Shown in pieces: positions 1-9,120 of a DNA stretch of 32,131 nucleotides. Source of the DNA: Chloroflexaceae bacterium (GTDB lineage Bacteria > Chloroflexota > Chloroflexia > Chloroflexales > Chloroflexaceae); contig JAAUSY010000028.1 in NCBI GenBank assembly GCA_012032475.1, positions 1 to 32,131 on the forward strand, given 5' to 3'. The notes under the pieces were generated by a model, which was not told the DNA's origin, did no database searches, and was given only the letters and a program-made list of their open reading frames with translations. A program made the translations under genes and the position numbers. Each line of letters begins with the position of its first letter. Within the stretch, counting starts at the first letter, position 1.

Positions 1-1872
1 ACCGCCGCCACTGAAGCCGCCGCCGCCGCCGCCACTACTGGCGGGTGCGCTGGTGAAGGTGCTGGCTGTTTCGTTGAGCATAGAGAACAGCCCGCTACTC
101 ATCCGGTCCAGCCCACGCCAAACGCACCACCGGCAGGCGGTATCAAGCGAGGGGGGCGCAAACCCACCACCACCGCCACCGCCAGCATCGCCGATGCTGC
201 CATGCTCGGCACTCCCTGCCGCAGTGCCATAGCCATAGCCGTAGCCATAGCCATACGGTACATACCACAACGGGGCCGGGGTCTGCACCGCCTCGAACTG
301 GCGCACAACCCGCTTCTCGATGCCAAACGCAATCGCATATGGCAGATACTCCTCGAAGCGTTCGCGGGCCTGCGCGACATTATCATAACGTTCGATCTGC
401 TCCAGATAGCGCTTGAACGCCTGGATCTGCGCCCCAGCGATAGCGCCCTTGCGTGTTTTGCGTGGCATAATGCCACTGAAGCCAATCAATCCCACCCCTA
501 GCAGGCCAAGGATGACAATCGGCAGAAAAGACAGATTCATAAAACCAGCGAAGAACGGCACCACAAAAAAGAGGCTCGCCCCTGCTGCAACCAGCAGCGC
601 AAAGCCACAGCCGCCATACTGATAGCGCACACTCTGCGGGTTGCGGGGGAAATAACCCTGCTCAACTGCCTCGCGGTACATTGCGCTTTGCAAGTCGGGG
701 ATGCTGTTGTAAAACTTCTCTTTCAGGTTCGAGAGGTAGCGGCTATCGCGCCCGCCAAACACCCGATTGAGCAGCAGCGCTTCATAATGCATCAGCCCCG
801 TGGTATCTTCGTGTTCGCGGATGTAGAGAAAATCCTCTCGGCGGTCGCGCTCCTGAATACGCAGATAGCCGCGCCGCGCCAGGTCAATCAGGGTCGCAAG
901 AATATCTTTCAGGTCGGCGCGTTCATCGAGGATCACACCCGTCAGACCGGGCGCAACATTGGGCCGTGCTTCGGCGGATACCGCCACTTTGCTGACTGTC
1001 GGGTCGCGCCCGACGCTGTACCACGTAAAGTACAGCCCCACGATGCTCCCCAGAAAGAGCAGCACCGACCCACCCAGCGCCACCAGATCTAACAGGGGGC
1101 CACTGTCGGCGAGCCGCTGCCAGAACTGCGGCTCGGCATCGACCACACCATGCGGAAACTGCACCCGAACTTCCCATTCGGTGCCCGGCGGGAAAGGGCC
1201 ACCTGTAAACAGCACCGTCGAGCTATCAACCTCTTCGCCGAAGCCTGCATCTTCTACATTGATGTATGTGCGAGTCAGGATCTCGTCGGCAGCAAACGAG
1301 CCGGGCAGGTTGACGACGACCCGCGCATTGTTGATTGTATACTCGCGGTCGGCTTCGATATACTTCCAGAAAAACTGGTCGCCGTCCTCATAGATACGCA
1401 GCGCCCCTTCGACAGTGTAGCTCAGCTCAAACACGCGCGTTTCATTGGTAGCAGGCGGGAAGTACCAGGTAATACGCTCGCTACCGCCATCCCCTGCAAC
1501 AAGAAACGTGCCTTGCATCGCCGAGTCGCTGTTTTGATATTGCTGCCCGTTGGCGCGCACGCTCCAATCGCTGATGCCGGTCAACCGATCTAGCGGAATA
1601 TCGCGGAAGGCGAAGCGGAATGGCCCACCATCAAAGCGCACTGCCCATGTTTCCACAAAGCGCAGGTCGCCATCTTGCTCGATAGTCACATTACCATCAC
1701 GCCGCTCGACCACCACCGAGCGATCCTGGTGCAGGGGCGCGTGTGTGGTCGGGCCAGCACCAAACCGGGTACTGCATTGGTTGCGGCAACCGGAGCCGTG
1801 GGCGAGCCAGCCAGCAGCACCAGTGCCAGCAGCACCCCCCCACACACCTATCATCCTGGGTATAGAACGCAT
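1..1872 (-). CDS. DUF2207 family membrane protein, C-terminus cut by window edge
   Basis: The frame is open from the ATG at 1872 to base 1, giving 624 codons with no stop. The start lies two bases after the stop of the PP2C gene, with an AGGTG Shine-Dalgarno five bases upstream, so the two are translationally coupled. The layout fits DUF2207: an exported beta-rich N-terminal half (about residues 60-255, with a DGDLRFVETW stretch), a membrane segment at about 265-284, a cytoplasmic part, and two more membrane segments at about 425-444 and 445-467. A Tyr-Gly repeat follows, then a Gly-rich tail (SSGGGGGGFSGGG) that runs off the edge. The first 45 residues read poorly in this frame. An excellent signal peptide core (VLLALVLLAGSPTAPVAA) lies in another frame between a 7-G run and a 4-C run, so two compensating indels are likely. 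Function is unknown; the family is a membrane protein of unassigned role. Confidence 0.85.
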   Translation of the reverse strand, partial: MRSIPRMIGVWGGAAGTGAAGWLAHGSGCRNQCSTRFGAGPTTHAPLHQDRSVVVERRDGNVTIEQDGDLRFVETWAVRFDGGPFRFAFRDIPLDRLTGISDWSVRANGQQYQNSDSAMQGTFLVAGDGGSERITWYFPPATNETRVFELSYTVEGALRIYEDGDQFFWKYIEADREYTINNARVVVNLPGSFAADEILTRTYINVEDAGFGEEVDSSTVLFTGGPFPPGTEWEVRVQFPHGVVDAEPQFWQRLADSGPLLDLVALGGSVLLFLGSIVGLYFTWYSVGRDPTVSKVAVSAEARPNVAPGLTGVILDERADLKDILATLIDLARRGYLRIQERDRREDFLYIREHEDTTGLMHYEALLLNRVFGGRDSRYLSNLKEKFYNSIPDLQSAMYREAVEQGYFPRNPQSVRYQYGGCGFALLVAAGASLFFVVPFFAGFMNLSFLPIVILGLLGVGLIGFSGIMPRKTRKGAIAGAQIQAFKRYLEQIERYDNVAQARERFEEYLPYAIAFGIEKRVVRQFEAVQTPAPLWYVPYGYGYGYGYGTAAGSAEHGSIGDAGGGGGGGFAPPSLDTACRWCVWRGLDRMSSGLFSMLNETASTFTSAPASSGGGGGGFSGGG

Positions 1873-1874
1873 AT

Positions 1875-2750
1875 TTACACCTGAATAATAACTATGGTGA
1901 GATCATCGTGTTGTTCGGCTGCCCCTTGAAAGGCCGTCATCTCCGTACACAGATGATCCAGCAGGGCGGCGGCGCTGGCGGAAGGCCCGTTATGAATGGC
2001 CTGTTCGGTGCGTCCAAAACCCCACATCTCACCTGCGACGTTCTTCAATTCTATCACACCATCGCTCATCAGGACGATTTGATCACCAGGATGCAGGCAC
2101 AATGTTTGCTCAAGATACGGCACAGTAGGTTCGAGCAGCACGCCAAGCGGCAACCCAAATACATCGGCCCATTCAGTAGTCCCATCGCTGCGCCGTACCA
2201 GTGGCGCAACCCCGCCCGCATTAGCAACCCGCACCATACAGCCATCGCTGCGGCGTTGCAGGCCGGCATACACCACCGCGCAATTCTGGCGGGTGCTGCG
2301 GGTGTAGTCGCGCAGGGCATGGTTGAGGTGTTCGAGGAAGAGCGCAGGCGGCGCGGCCTGCTGCACCAGCGCATGAAACGATGTGATGCTGACCGCCATC
2401 AGCAGGGCGGCGGGCATACCTTTGCCCGACACATCGCCGACCGCGATGCTATAGTGCAGCACATCATGTTCACCATCGTTCAGGTGGTCACAGAAGGTAT
2501 AGTTGGCGTACCAGTCGCCGCCGAGTTCGTTGGCCGGGTTGCTGTAACACGCCACCTGAATATCGGCCCAGTCAAAATCGCAGGCGGGCAGCAGGTGTTG
2601 CTGGACATCGTGAGCCAGCGCCAGTTCGCTTTGCAGGCGGGCGGTCATCCGTTGCAGGCTGCTGGTCAGTGTTTGCAGTTCGCTGACCCGCGCCTCAAGC
2701 TGCTGCTGCAACTCGGAGATCATCACATGGTTACGCACCCGCACCAGCAC
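1875..2750 (-). CDS. SpoIIE/RsbU-type PP2C serine phosphatase, C-terminal part of a frameshifted gene
   Basis: This is the catalytic half of a response regulator-phosphatase. A coiled-coil linker (residues about 10-45) leads into a PP2C_SIIE domain with the metal-binding motifs GGDWYANY, VGDVSGKGMPAALLMA and LMSDGVIE, and a C-terminal HDDLTIVII. Such proteins dephosphorylate anti-sigma-factor antagonists in partner-switching pathways; no antagonist or anti-sigma gene is visible here. The ATG at 2750 is probably not the true start. The coding frame continues upstream to about 2791 and joins the receiver domain at 2783-3103 if one G is restored, giving the expected FEVGAVDYITKPFHLQEVLVRV junction of a receiver domain. 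The stop TAA lies two bases before the DUF2207 start. Confidence 0.85.
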   Translation of the reverse strand: MLVRVRNHVMISELQQQLEARVSELQTLTSSLQRMTARLQSELALAHDVQQHLLPACDFDWADIQVACYSNPANELGGDWYANYTFCDHLNDGEHDVLHYSIAVGDVSGKGMPAALLMAVSITSFHALVQQAAPPALFLEHLNHALRDYTRSTRQNCAVVYAGLQRRSDGCMVRVANAGGVAPLVRRSDGTTEWADVFGLPLGVLLEPTVPYLEQTLCLHPGDQIVLMSDGVIELKNVAGEMWGFGRTEQAIHNGPSASAAALLDHLCTEMTAFQGAAEQHDDLTIVIIQV

Positions 2751-2782
2751 TTCTTGCAGGTGGAACGGCTTGGTAATATAGT

Positions 2783-3103
2783 CTACCGCGCGACCTCAAA
2801 GGCCTGTACCTTGTCGATCACCTCATCCAGCGCACTGATAAAGATCACGGGAATGTACTGCGTGTCTGGATTGGCCTTGAGGCGGCGGCACACCTCAAAG
2901 CCGTCGATATCGGGCATCGTAATATCAAGCAGGATCAGGTCGGGGTGGGCGAGGCGCACAGCCTGCAACGCCAGCCCGCCATTGATAGCATAGCGCGTCT
3001 TATAGCCGTGCTCGCTTAGCATGGTCGAGAGCAGCCGCAGATTGTCGGACGTGTCATCAACAATCAGGATCGTTTTGCGTCCGTCGGGCGGCATCTCACT
3101 CAT
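2783..3103 (-). CDS. Response regulator receiver domain, N-terminal part of the frameshifted RR-PP2C gene
   Basis: This is a CheY-like receiver domain of about 106 residues. It shows TILIVDDTSDNLRLL with the acidic pair, LILLDITMPDIDGFEVCRRL with the phosphoacceptor Asp, and PVIFISAL. It stops abruptly at AFEVAR, just before the expected conserved Lys (in YITKPF). That Lys is present in the next frame at about 2770, so one base has been lost at 2785-2792. The start ATG overlaps the stop of the hybrid kinase by four bases (ATGA), so kinase and regulator are co-translated and almost certainly form one phosphorelay. The restored product would be a receiver-PP2C protein of about 408 residues, in which phosphorylation is expected to control the phosphatase. 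Confidence 0.85.
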   Translation of the reverse strand: MSEMPPDGRKTILIVDDTSDNLRLLSTMLSEHGYKTRYAINGGLALQAVRLAHPDLILLDITMPDIDGFEVCRRLKANPDTQYIPVIFISALDEVIDKVQAFEVAR

Positions 3104-5832
3104 GCAGGCTCCTCCTGCACTACTGCCACCTGCATCTGCACCGGGGCGCGGTCGGGGTGCAGGAGTTCGATAATTTGGTCAAGCCGGAAGTTTTGCACCA
3201 GGCTGCCCAGTTCGTGCGCCATTGCAGCGTGCGCTGGTGGCACCTGCCCGATAAGGTACAGCGCGTGTTCGGCATCGCCCTGTGCCGCCGCCATGTGTAG
3301 CGCAGCGCGCCACCACTCCGGCATATGCAGCAGGTCGGCGGGCTTCAGGCCGGTAAGCTGGTTCGCAGAAGGGCGGGCCGTCTGCCAGTGTGCCAGCTCG
3401 GTGCTATCGCTGTAGACAAAGCACACCCCCAGATGCTGGGCAATCTTACCGAACAGTTCATCAATCTGGATCGGCTTATGCGCCACGTCGTCGCAGCCTG
3501 CCGCCAGCATATTGGCGTGGTCTTCTTCAAAGACACTCGCACTCAGCGCAATAATAATCGGCTGCTGCCCGCCCATCGCCCGAATGCGGCGTGCTGCGTC
3601 GTAGCCGTTCAGCACGGGCATCTGCATATCCAGCAAGATAAGCTGCGGCTGCACCTGCTGCCACTGCTCAATGCCCTGCTGCCCATTCACCGCCGCGTAG
3701 AGTTCGAAGCCGAGCGGCTGCAAGAGTTTTTCGAGCAGCATTCGGTTTTCTGGCTGGTCTTCCACCACCAGCATGCGGTAGTTCGGCTGGTCGGGAGCCA
3801 TCCCCACCACGTGGCGCTGCGTTCCGCCCCCAACAGGTGCAGCAGTGCTTGTTGCCACCGTCGCCTGAATATCGAAGCGGAAGACCGACCCCTGCCCAAC
3901 CACACTCTCAACGGTGATATCGCCGCTCATCAGGTTGACAAACTCGCGGCTGATCGCCAGCCCTAGCCCGGTCCCCCGCTGCAACTCGCGCCCGCTGCGG
4001 GCCTGGAAGAAGGGCGTAAAGAGGTTAGGGAGTTCATCCCGCTCGATGCCGGGGCCAGTATCAACAACCGCAAAGCCAAGCCGCACCAGACTGCCGTCGG
4101 ATGCTGGTTGCTCATCCAGCAGATTGACCTGCAGCGTCACGCTGCCTGTTTCGGTAAACTTGATCGCATTATTGAGCAGGTTGATCAATACCTGCCGCAA
4201 CTTGCGCTCGTCGGCGTGGAGATGCTGCGGCACATCCGCCCCGCACGCGATATGCAGCGCTAGCCCCTTGTTGACGGCCCGCAGATGGAACATCGATGAG
4301 AGGTTATCGAGCATGCGGTACAGGTCGAAGTCGTTGCGGTGCAAAGTAGTGCGCCCCGCTTCGATCTTCGACATCTCCAGCACATCGTTGATCAGGTCGA
4401 GCAGGTTCTCGCCATTGGTACTGATGATGTGCAGATACTCGTGCTGCCCAGTCGTCAGGTTGGTATCACGCTGCAACACCTGCGAGAAGCCCAGGATCGC
4501 ATTGAGCGGCGTGCGAAGTTCGTGGCTCATTGTCGCGAGGAAGACACTCTTCGCTTTGCTGGCAGCCTCGGCAGCAGCATGTGACACGCGGGCTTCGGTG
4601 AAGAGACGCGCATTTTCGAGCGCCACCGACGCAAGTTGTGCAAAGCGACTGAACAGATCAATCTCGGCGGTGGTGAATGTTCGCCCCGGTGTGGTATAGG
4701 CCATACTGATTACACCAACCACCCGATCCTGTGTCTTGAGCGGTACCGCCATAATGGGATGCAGCAGCGCCGGGTTGACATCCTGCACCCGCTCTGTCCA
4801 GATATAATAGCCTTCGTGCGCCATCGGCTGGCCCGTCTGCCAGACCTGCCCGATCAGGCCCTGCCCTGGCTTGATGCGATAATGCAAAAAATCGCCTTCC
4901 ACCCCAATAGACACCGAGAGGCGCATGTCATTGGCTTCGTCATCGTGCAGGAAGATAAAGCCCTGCTCAGCCCCGATCAGCATACACGATTGCGAAATGA
5001 TATTTTTGAGCAGTTCGTTAATCTCAAGGTGGCTTATCATGCCGATGGTTGTATCGTTCAGCGCTTCCAGATAGGTATTCTGGTGCTGAAGCTGACGGTT
5101 GGCGGTGGTCAGTTCGCTGGTGCGTTCCGCAATCTGCCCTACCATTGCCACAAACGATTTTGCGACGTCGCCCAGTTCATCATCCCGCGTTATCAGCTGA
5201 TCGTCTGTACCATCAAGTGTGCCATTTTTGCCAAACGATAGCACATTCTGGCGCATCGTCAGCAGCGGTATCAGCGTGGTATGCCCCACCGCCAGCATCG
5301 TGGTGACCGTCACAAAAGCTACAATGATCAGGATGAAGAAGACCATCCGCCAAGCATACGCAAAAACCTCCTGCTGCACCTCCGACGAGTCCACGCGGGC
5401 AATCACGCGGTAGTCGCTCCAGTCGTTCCACCACGGCGCAAACTCGTAGCGGGTGCCATCGGCAGTGGTCATGCGAAGGGACGATCCTGCACTTGCAGTG
5501 GTAAGGGTGCTTTCGGGCATTTCGCCGGCTGTCGCTACCAGCGTCCCATCAAGGCGGTAGAGTGCGAGGCCCACTACATCCTGCGAGTTGGCTACAATGT
5601 GGTTGCCCAGTTCGAGCAAGAACTGATCGGCTTCTCCTTCCGGCTCTGCGAGGCGGAAGGTCAGATCAATTTCGACACGGGCCATCTCCTCAAGCTGCCC
5701 AAGCAATTCTTGCTCGCGCACAAGGTACGATGGTATCACGATGATAGCTTCGATGATTAGGATGCTGACCAGCACCCACAGACCGATGCGCTGCGATAAA
5801 CGCGCTTTCAAAAACTGTAATTTTTTAACCAT
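3100..5832 (-). CDS. Hybrid sensor histidine kinase (TM-HAMP-GAF-HisKA-HATPase-REC)
   Basis: I place the start at the ATG at 5832, where AGGT sits seven bases upstream. A longer GTG start at 5874 lacks a comparable ribosome site. In that numbering, a membrane helix at about 17-38 and a second at 161-183 flank an extracytoplasmic sensor. HAMP follows at about 184-245, then a coiled coil and a GAF domain at about 265-410. HisKA carries SHELRTPLN with the phospho-His at 437. The N-box is at about 545-559, the G boxes at 591-596 (DTGPGI) and 620-626 (GTGLGLA). A receiver domain has Glu691/Asp692, Asp735 and Lys786. The last 100 residues match no domain I recognise. All catalytic residues are present. 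The stop overlaps the receiver-phosphatase start, so that protein is the likely output partner. Confidence 0.93.
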   Translation of the reverse strand: MVKKLQFLKARLSQRIGLWVLVSILIIEAIIVIPSYLVREQELLGQLEEMARVEIDLTFRLAEPEGEADQFLLELGNHIVANSQDVVGLALYRLDGTLVATAGEMPESTLTTASAGSSLRMTTADGTRYEFAPWWNDWSDYRVIARVDSSEVQQEVFAYAWRMVFFILIIVAFVTVTTMLAVGHTTLIPLLTMRQNVLSFGKNGTLDGTDDQLITRDDELGDVAKSFVAMVGQIAERTSELTTANRQLQHQNTYLEALNDTTIGMISHLEINELLKNIISQSCMLIGAEQGFIFLHDDEANDMRLSVSIGVEGDFLHYRIKPGQGLIGQVWQTGQPMAHEGYYIWTERVQDVNPALLHPIMAVPLKTQDRVVGVISMAYTTPGRTFTTAEIDLFSRFAQLASVALENARLFTEARVSHAAAEAASKAKSVFLATMSHELRTPLNAILGFSQVLQRDTNLTTGQHEYLHIISTNGENLLDLINDVLEMSKIEAGRTTLHRNDFDLYRMLDNLSSMFHLRAVNKGLALHIACGADVPQHLHADERKLRQVLINLLNNAIKFTETGSVTLQVNLLDEQPASDGSLVRLGFAVVDTGPGIERDELPNLFTPFFQARSGRELQRGTGLGLAISREFVNLMSGDITVESVVGQGSVFRFDIQATVATSTAAPVGGGTQRHVVGMAPDQPNYRMLVVEDQPENRMLLEKLLQPLGFELYAAVNGQQGIEQWQQVQPQLILLDMQMPVLNGYDAARRIRAMGGQQPIIIALSASVFEEDHANMLAAGCDDVAHKPIQIDELFGKIAQHLGVCFVYSDSTELAHWQTARPSANQLTGLKPADLLHMPEWWRAALHMAAAQGDAEHALYLIGQVPPAHAAMAHELGSLVQNFRLDQIIELLHPDRAPVQMQVAVVQEEPA

Positions 5833-6163
5833 AACATGTACCTGTTGGTTGAGATAGGAAAGCCGGTCGTTCACGGCATCAACGACCAGCCTGATACTAG
5901 TATGTCAGCTTCCCCTGCGCTACACTGTAAGCATGTTCACACTTTGCGCTTTACTATCTGATATAATGTGCAACGCTGTTTTTCATAGGTTCTGTATATA
6001 TAATAACGAATATACAGAAGTTTCTCCAGGGGTATTCAGCAACGTTAAGCAATTTCTAAGCTCTTTAGAAAGGGTTGAAGGCGGCCCTGATGCAAGGCGT
6101 AGGGCAAGCAGCACCAGGTACAAAACGCAACACCACGCCGGATACCCTGCGTGGGCTACCCTA
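5833..6163. other. Intergenic region upstream of the hybrid kinase
   Basis: 331 bp between two minus-strand genes. It is distinctly AT-rich at 5933-6060 compared with its surroundings, holds a perfect 10-bp inverted repeat (listed separately) and a TATAAT hexamer on the plus strand at 5962-5967 without a good -35. No coding frame here looks real. The kinase operon promoter should lie here, but I cannot place it with confidence. Confidence 0.5.
5990..6019. repeat. Perfect AT-rich inverted repeat upstream of the kinase operon
   Basis: TTCTGTATAT at 5990-5999 is exactly complementary to ATATACAGAA at 6010-6019, with a 10-base spacer. The centre-to-centre distance of the arms is 20 bp (about two helical turns), and no T tract follows. 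This suits a dimeric repressor or activator site better than a terminator. It lies about 160-190 bp upstream of the kinase start. Confidence 0.55.
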
Positions 6164-7146
6164 TCACCTATTGCCGCTTGCCTGCGCGGTGCTGATATCT
6201 GCCTGCACCGTTGCTACAAGTTGCTCAACGATCTGCCGCCGATCACGGGAGCAGGCAAAGCGCACCGGTTGCGCCTGCTTTCGGCGTGTCACTTCGAGCA
6301 CCAGCAGCAGTGGGCGCGGGCGTACCGTCACGCTGACAATGTCGGCAAGTGGTACGCGCCACAGGTCGGGCGTTTTGCGGAACCAGCGCCGATAAGTGAA
6401 GAGCAGCGCCGTGTCGGAGGGTATCAGATAGCCCCTGCTTGCCGCCAATAAGCCGCGCATTCTGGGCCTGACACTGTACCGACAACAGCGCCGGAGCGGA
6501 CAACAGGGCAGCGTGCTCAGCGGGCAGCGGGTCGGGCTGGGTGCGGGGTGCTACCAGTGAGCGCAGCCAGCCAATTGTGGCACCAGCGGTAAACCATGCC
6601 CAGCGCAGCAGTTGCGGCACCAGCGTGATCAGCAGCACCAGCAGCACAATGGTAATGCCATTGGCGACCAGCGGGAAGCGCAGCGCAAAGAAGGCCAGCG
6701 CCGCTACCAGCAGGTCTTCGAGCAGGCTGATAACAATGTTGCTGATGTTTTCAACCGGACTGCCCACATTGACGGCGGTGCGGGTACCGCCTTGCCCGTG
6801 TGCGAAGTCAGTGCCACCGCGCCTGCCAGCAACGCCGCAACCGTCTCGGCATAGGCTCCAATACCAGTCAGGCCCGCTGTCACGACGACCACCGCGCCGA
6901 TAGGCCGAATAAACGTATGCAGAAAGTCCCACAGATTATCGACAAGGGGATTTTATCAACAAAAAACTGGATGACATACAACACCCCCGCCGCAATCAGC
7001 ACCGGGGCGGAGCCAAACACATGCAGGCCAGCGGGCACATCGGGCACCCAGCCGTAACGCACACTGAAGCCCACGACCAGCACGGTCAGGTACAGATTGA
7101 TACCCGCTGCAAACGAAAGAGGCAGGATAGTGTTGAATGCGGCCAT
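6164..7146 (-). pseudogene. DUF4126 family membrane protein, interrupted by three frame breaks
   Basis: Reading across frames gives one continuous DUF4126 protein of about 325 residues. It starts with MAAFNTILPLSFAAGINLYL and carries the family-typical stretches FFVDKIPLVDNLWDFLHTF, LTSHTGKAGTRTAVN and SNIVISLLEDLLVAALAF. A C-terminal extension resembles a small PH-like domain (YRRWFRKTPDLWRVPLADIV). The breaks fall at 6946-6949 (four G where five restore the frame), 6787-6791 (one base short) and 6452-6460 (GC-rich, two short or one extra). All three are in short G/C runs, so sequencing error is the simplest explanation. The start is 30 bp after the isomerase-like gene and in the same direction. 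Function unknown; multi-pass membrane protein. Confidence 0.75.
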
Positions 7147-7176
7147 AGATGCACAGTACCCTCATCAAGCGATAGG

Positions 7177-7998
7177 TCAGGAGTGATCGGCGAGGGGGTT
7201 TCCCTGGTGCCCGCGCCTATCGCCCGCGCTACTGCCCATCGCTCGCACTGCACGCAGGCTGGCCTTTGCATCCACCAGTGGCTCGTATTCGAGGCCGATA
7301 AAGCCCCGGTAGCGCTTCTCGCGCAGCATTGCAAAGATGTATTCGTAACTGATTTCACCTGTACCCGGTTCGTGGTACCCTGGCACATCGGCAACGTGGA
7401 TATACCCGATCAGGTCGAGGTGCTTTTCGATGCGGGTGCTCAGGTTGCCCTCGCTGATCTGTTGATGGTACACACTGAAGAGCAGCCGCACGTGGGGGCT
7501 GTTCACGGTGCGCATAATTTGAAAGCCTTCATCCGATGACACTAGATAATTATCGGGGTAATCAAGCTGGTTACGTGGCTCCAGCACAATTGTCACATCC
7601 GCATCCTGGGCAATCGGGATCACCGCCTGAAGCGCCTCGACGATGGCGGCGTGCTGCTCTTCACGCGGCACACTCGCCAGCACGGGGCCACTATGCACAA
7701 TCAGGTTTGAACACGAAAGATCGACCGCCAGCGACGCAGCACGGATAATGTCTTCTTCAAACTTCTTGTGCTGCTGACGGTCAACCAGATGCGCCGTGCT
7801 TCCGATGAAAGCACTGACATCCAGATGCAAGGCAGTTTTCAGCGCCAGCGTAATATTCATATCGCGCCCGTTGCGGCTCCAGAACTGAAACGCCGAAAAC
7901 CCCAACGCAGCGACATGTTCCATGCGTTGCTCGAATGGCATCTCACGAAACATGGTTTCTATCGATACCGAAAACCGTAGGGGAGGAAGGGCAGCCAT
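7177..7998 (-). CDS. Hydroxypyruvate isomerase-like TIM-barrel sugar isomerase
   Basis: About 273 residues from the ATG at 7998, which has AGG six bases upstream. An in-frame start at 8076 would add 26 unrelated residues and lies upstream of a good -10 box, so I reject it. The protein fits the xylose isomerase-like TIM-barrel superfamily, Hyi/YgbM group. It starts with LRFSVSIETMFREMPFEQRM and carries metal/substrate motifs IVLEPRN, LLFSVYHQQ, IHVADVPGYHEPGTGEISY and GLEYEP. Members interconvert hydroxypyruvate with tartronate semialdehyde or isomerise 2-oxo-tetronates; the true substrate cannot be read from sequence, and no glyoxylate or tetronate genes are adjacent. The last 20 residues (GSSAGDRRGHQGN...) are unlike the family and could reflect a late frame error. 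It is followed 30 bp later by the DUF4126 gene. Confidence 0.85.
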   Translation of the reverse strand: MAALPPLRFSVSIETMFREMPFEQRMEHVAALGFSAFQFWSRNGRDMNITLALKTALHLDVSAFIGSTAHLVDRQQHKKFEEDIIRAASLAVDLSCSNLIVHSGPVLASVPREEQHAAIVEALQAVIPIAQDADVTIVLEPRNQLDYPDNYLVSSDEGFQIMRTVNSPHVRLLFSVYHQQISEGNLSTRIEKHLDLIGYIHVADVPGYHEPGTGEISYEYIFAMLREKRYRGFIGLEYEPLVDAKASLRAVRAMGSSAGDRRGHQGNPLADHS

Positions 7999-8044
7999 GG
8001 CATACCTACTTCTACTCGTAAACCAGGACTTTATTGCTACTGCT

Positions 8045-8072
8045 AGTATAGCACCGTTTGCGTAATTGTAAC
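8045..8072 (-). promoter_or_regulatory. Promoter of the isomerase-like gene
   Basis: On the minus strand TATACT at 8050-8045 is preceded by TG plus one base, an extended -10. GTTACA (four of six against TTGACA) lies 16 bp further upstream at 8072-8067. It falls in the gap after the tricorn gene, about 47 bp before the ATG at 7998. Confidence 0.5.
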
Positions 8073-8078
8073 GCATTT

Positions 8079-9120
8079 TTAATCGGTAGACGCAGACCCT
8101 TTTGTATTTTCTATATCCTGTAAGAGTGTCGCTACCGCAGCATCAAGCTGATAATCGCGGCCCTGCCCCCACGCACCAACGGGTTGATCGATTTCAATAT
8201 CGACGTGGCGACCAGTGCCCTCCAGATTTTCGCCCTCTGGTGTGGTATAACTGTACATCGGCAAACGGACATAGCTGCCATTCAGCAGCGTCCAGCTTAC
8301 TGTCCCGATCACCTGTCCGGCGGTTGGCTTGCCCACCACTTTGCCCAATCCAAGCCGCCGGTAGATCTCGGTGAAAATCTCGGTGTTACTGGCGGAACCT
8401 TCGTTGGTTACCAGGATCGTTGGCTTGTGCAGCACACGATTGCCTGAAAGATGGTAGGGGTTGGTTGTCAGCACATCGCGGAAGGCAGTATGCAGCACAT
8501 TGCGCCGCATCAGCACATCCAGAATAAACGTTGCAATATGCCCGCCGCCGTTGTAGCGCACATCGAGCACAATGCCCTCGCGCCCGTGTGTTTCGGTATC
8601 GAGATCGACTAAGAATTGCTGATAGGCCGTATAACTCATCTCTTCGACATGCACATACCCAAGCCGCCCGTTGCTGATACGATGCACATAGGCTTTGTTG
8701 ATGTTTACCCACTGCCGATAGCGCAGCACCGCATATGCATCGTTGTCGATGGGGCGCACGGCTACCTGCCGTGTTGTGCCGTTCTCGGCGGTTTCTGGCG
8801 AGCTTGCCAGCCGCAGCCATACCCGCCGCCCGACCATGCGCTGCAACAGCGCCTCCAGGCTGGTTGTGGTAGTCAGGGGTTCATTGTTCACCGCCACCAG
8901 ATACTCGCCTACCCGTGGTGGCTCGGTCACCCGTGTCACCGGGCTATCGGGCACAATGGCGGCAATCCGCAATGCACCCCGCGTAAGCTGCTCGTGCGGG
9001 TCGAAGAGCAGGCCCAGATAGGCATCGTCGCTGGTCCAGTTCGATGACCAGTAGGTGCCTGTGTGTGAGGTAGCCAGTTCACCAAGCATCAGGTTGATAA
9101 TCGCCGTCAGGTCGCCGAGA
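8079..9120 (-). CDS. Tricorn-type protease, C-terminal PDZ and S41 catalytic part (frameshifted gene)
   Basis: This is the third reading-frame segment of one broken tricorn-like gene. It begins in the correct frame at LTAIINLMLGELATSHTGTY, whose Ser-His pair matches the catalytic Ser-His of archaeal tricorn. A PDZ-like region follows (about 8820-9000, AAIVPDSPVT...GEYLVAVN). The S41 core then carries GRLGYVHVEEM, DVRYNGGG, NEGSASNTEIF with the nucleophile Ser, and LEGTGRHVDIEID. Tricorn peptidases cleave oligopeptides in the cytoplasm downstream of the proteasome or other ATP-dependent proteases. The frame joins the middle segment at about 9115-9124, where one extra base (or two missing) separates VQT from LGDL. 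All catalytic elements are present, so the gene is probably functional and the break a sequence error. Confidence 0.85.

Noticed and set aside
223..256. Short tandem repeat of AGCCAT/GTAGCC
   Set aside because: It is the coding sequence of the Tyr-Gly repeat in the DUF2207 protein and needs no separate explanation.
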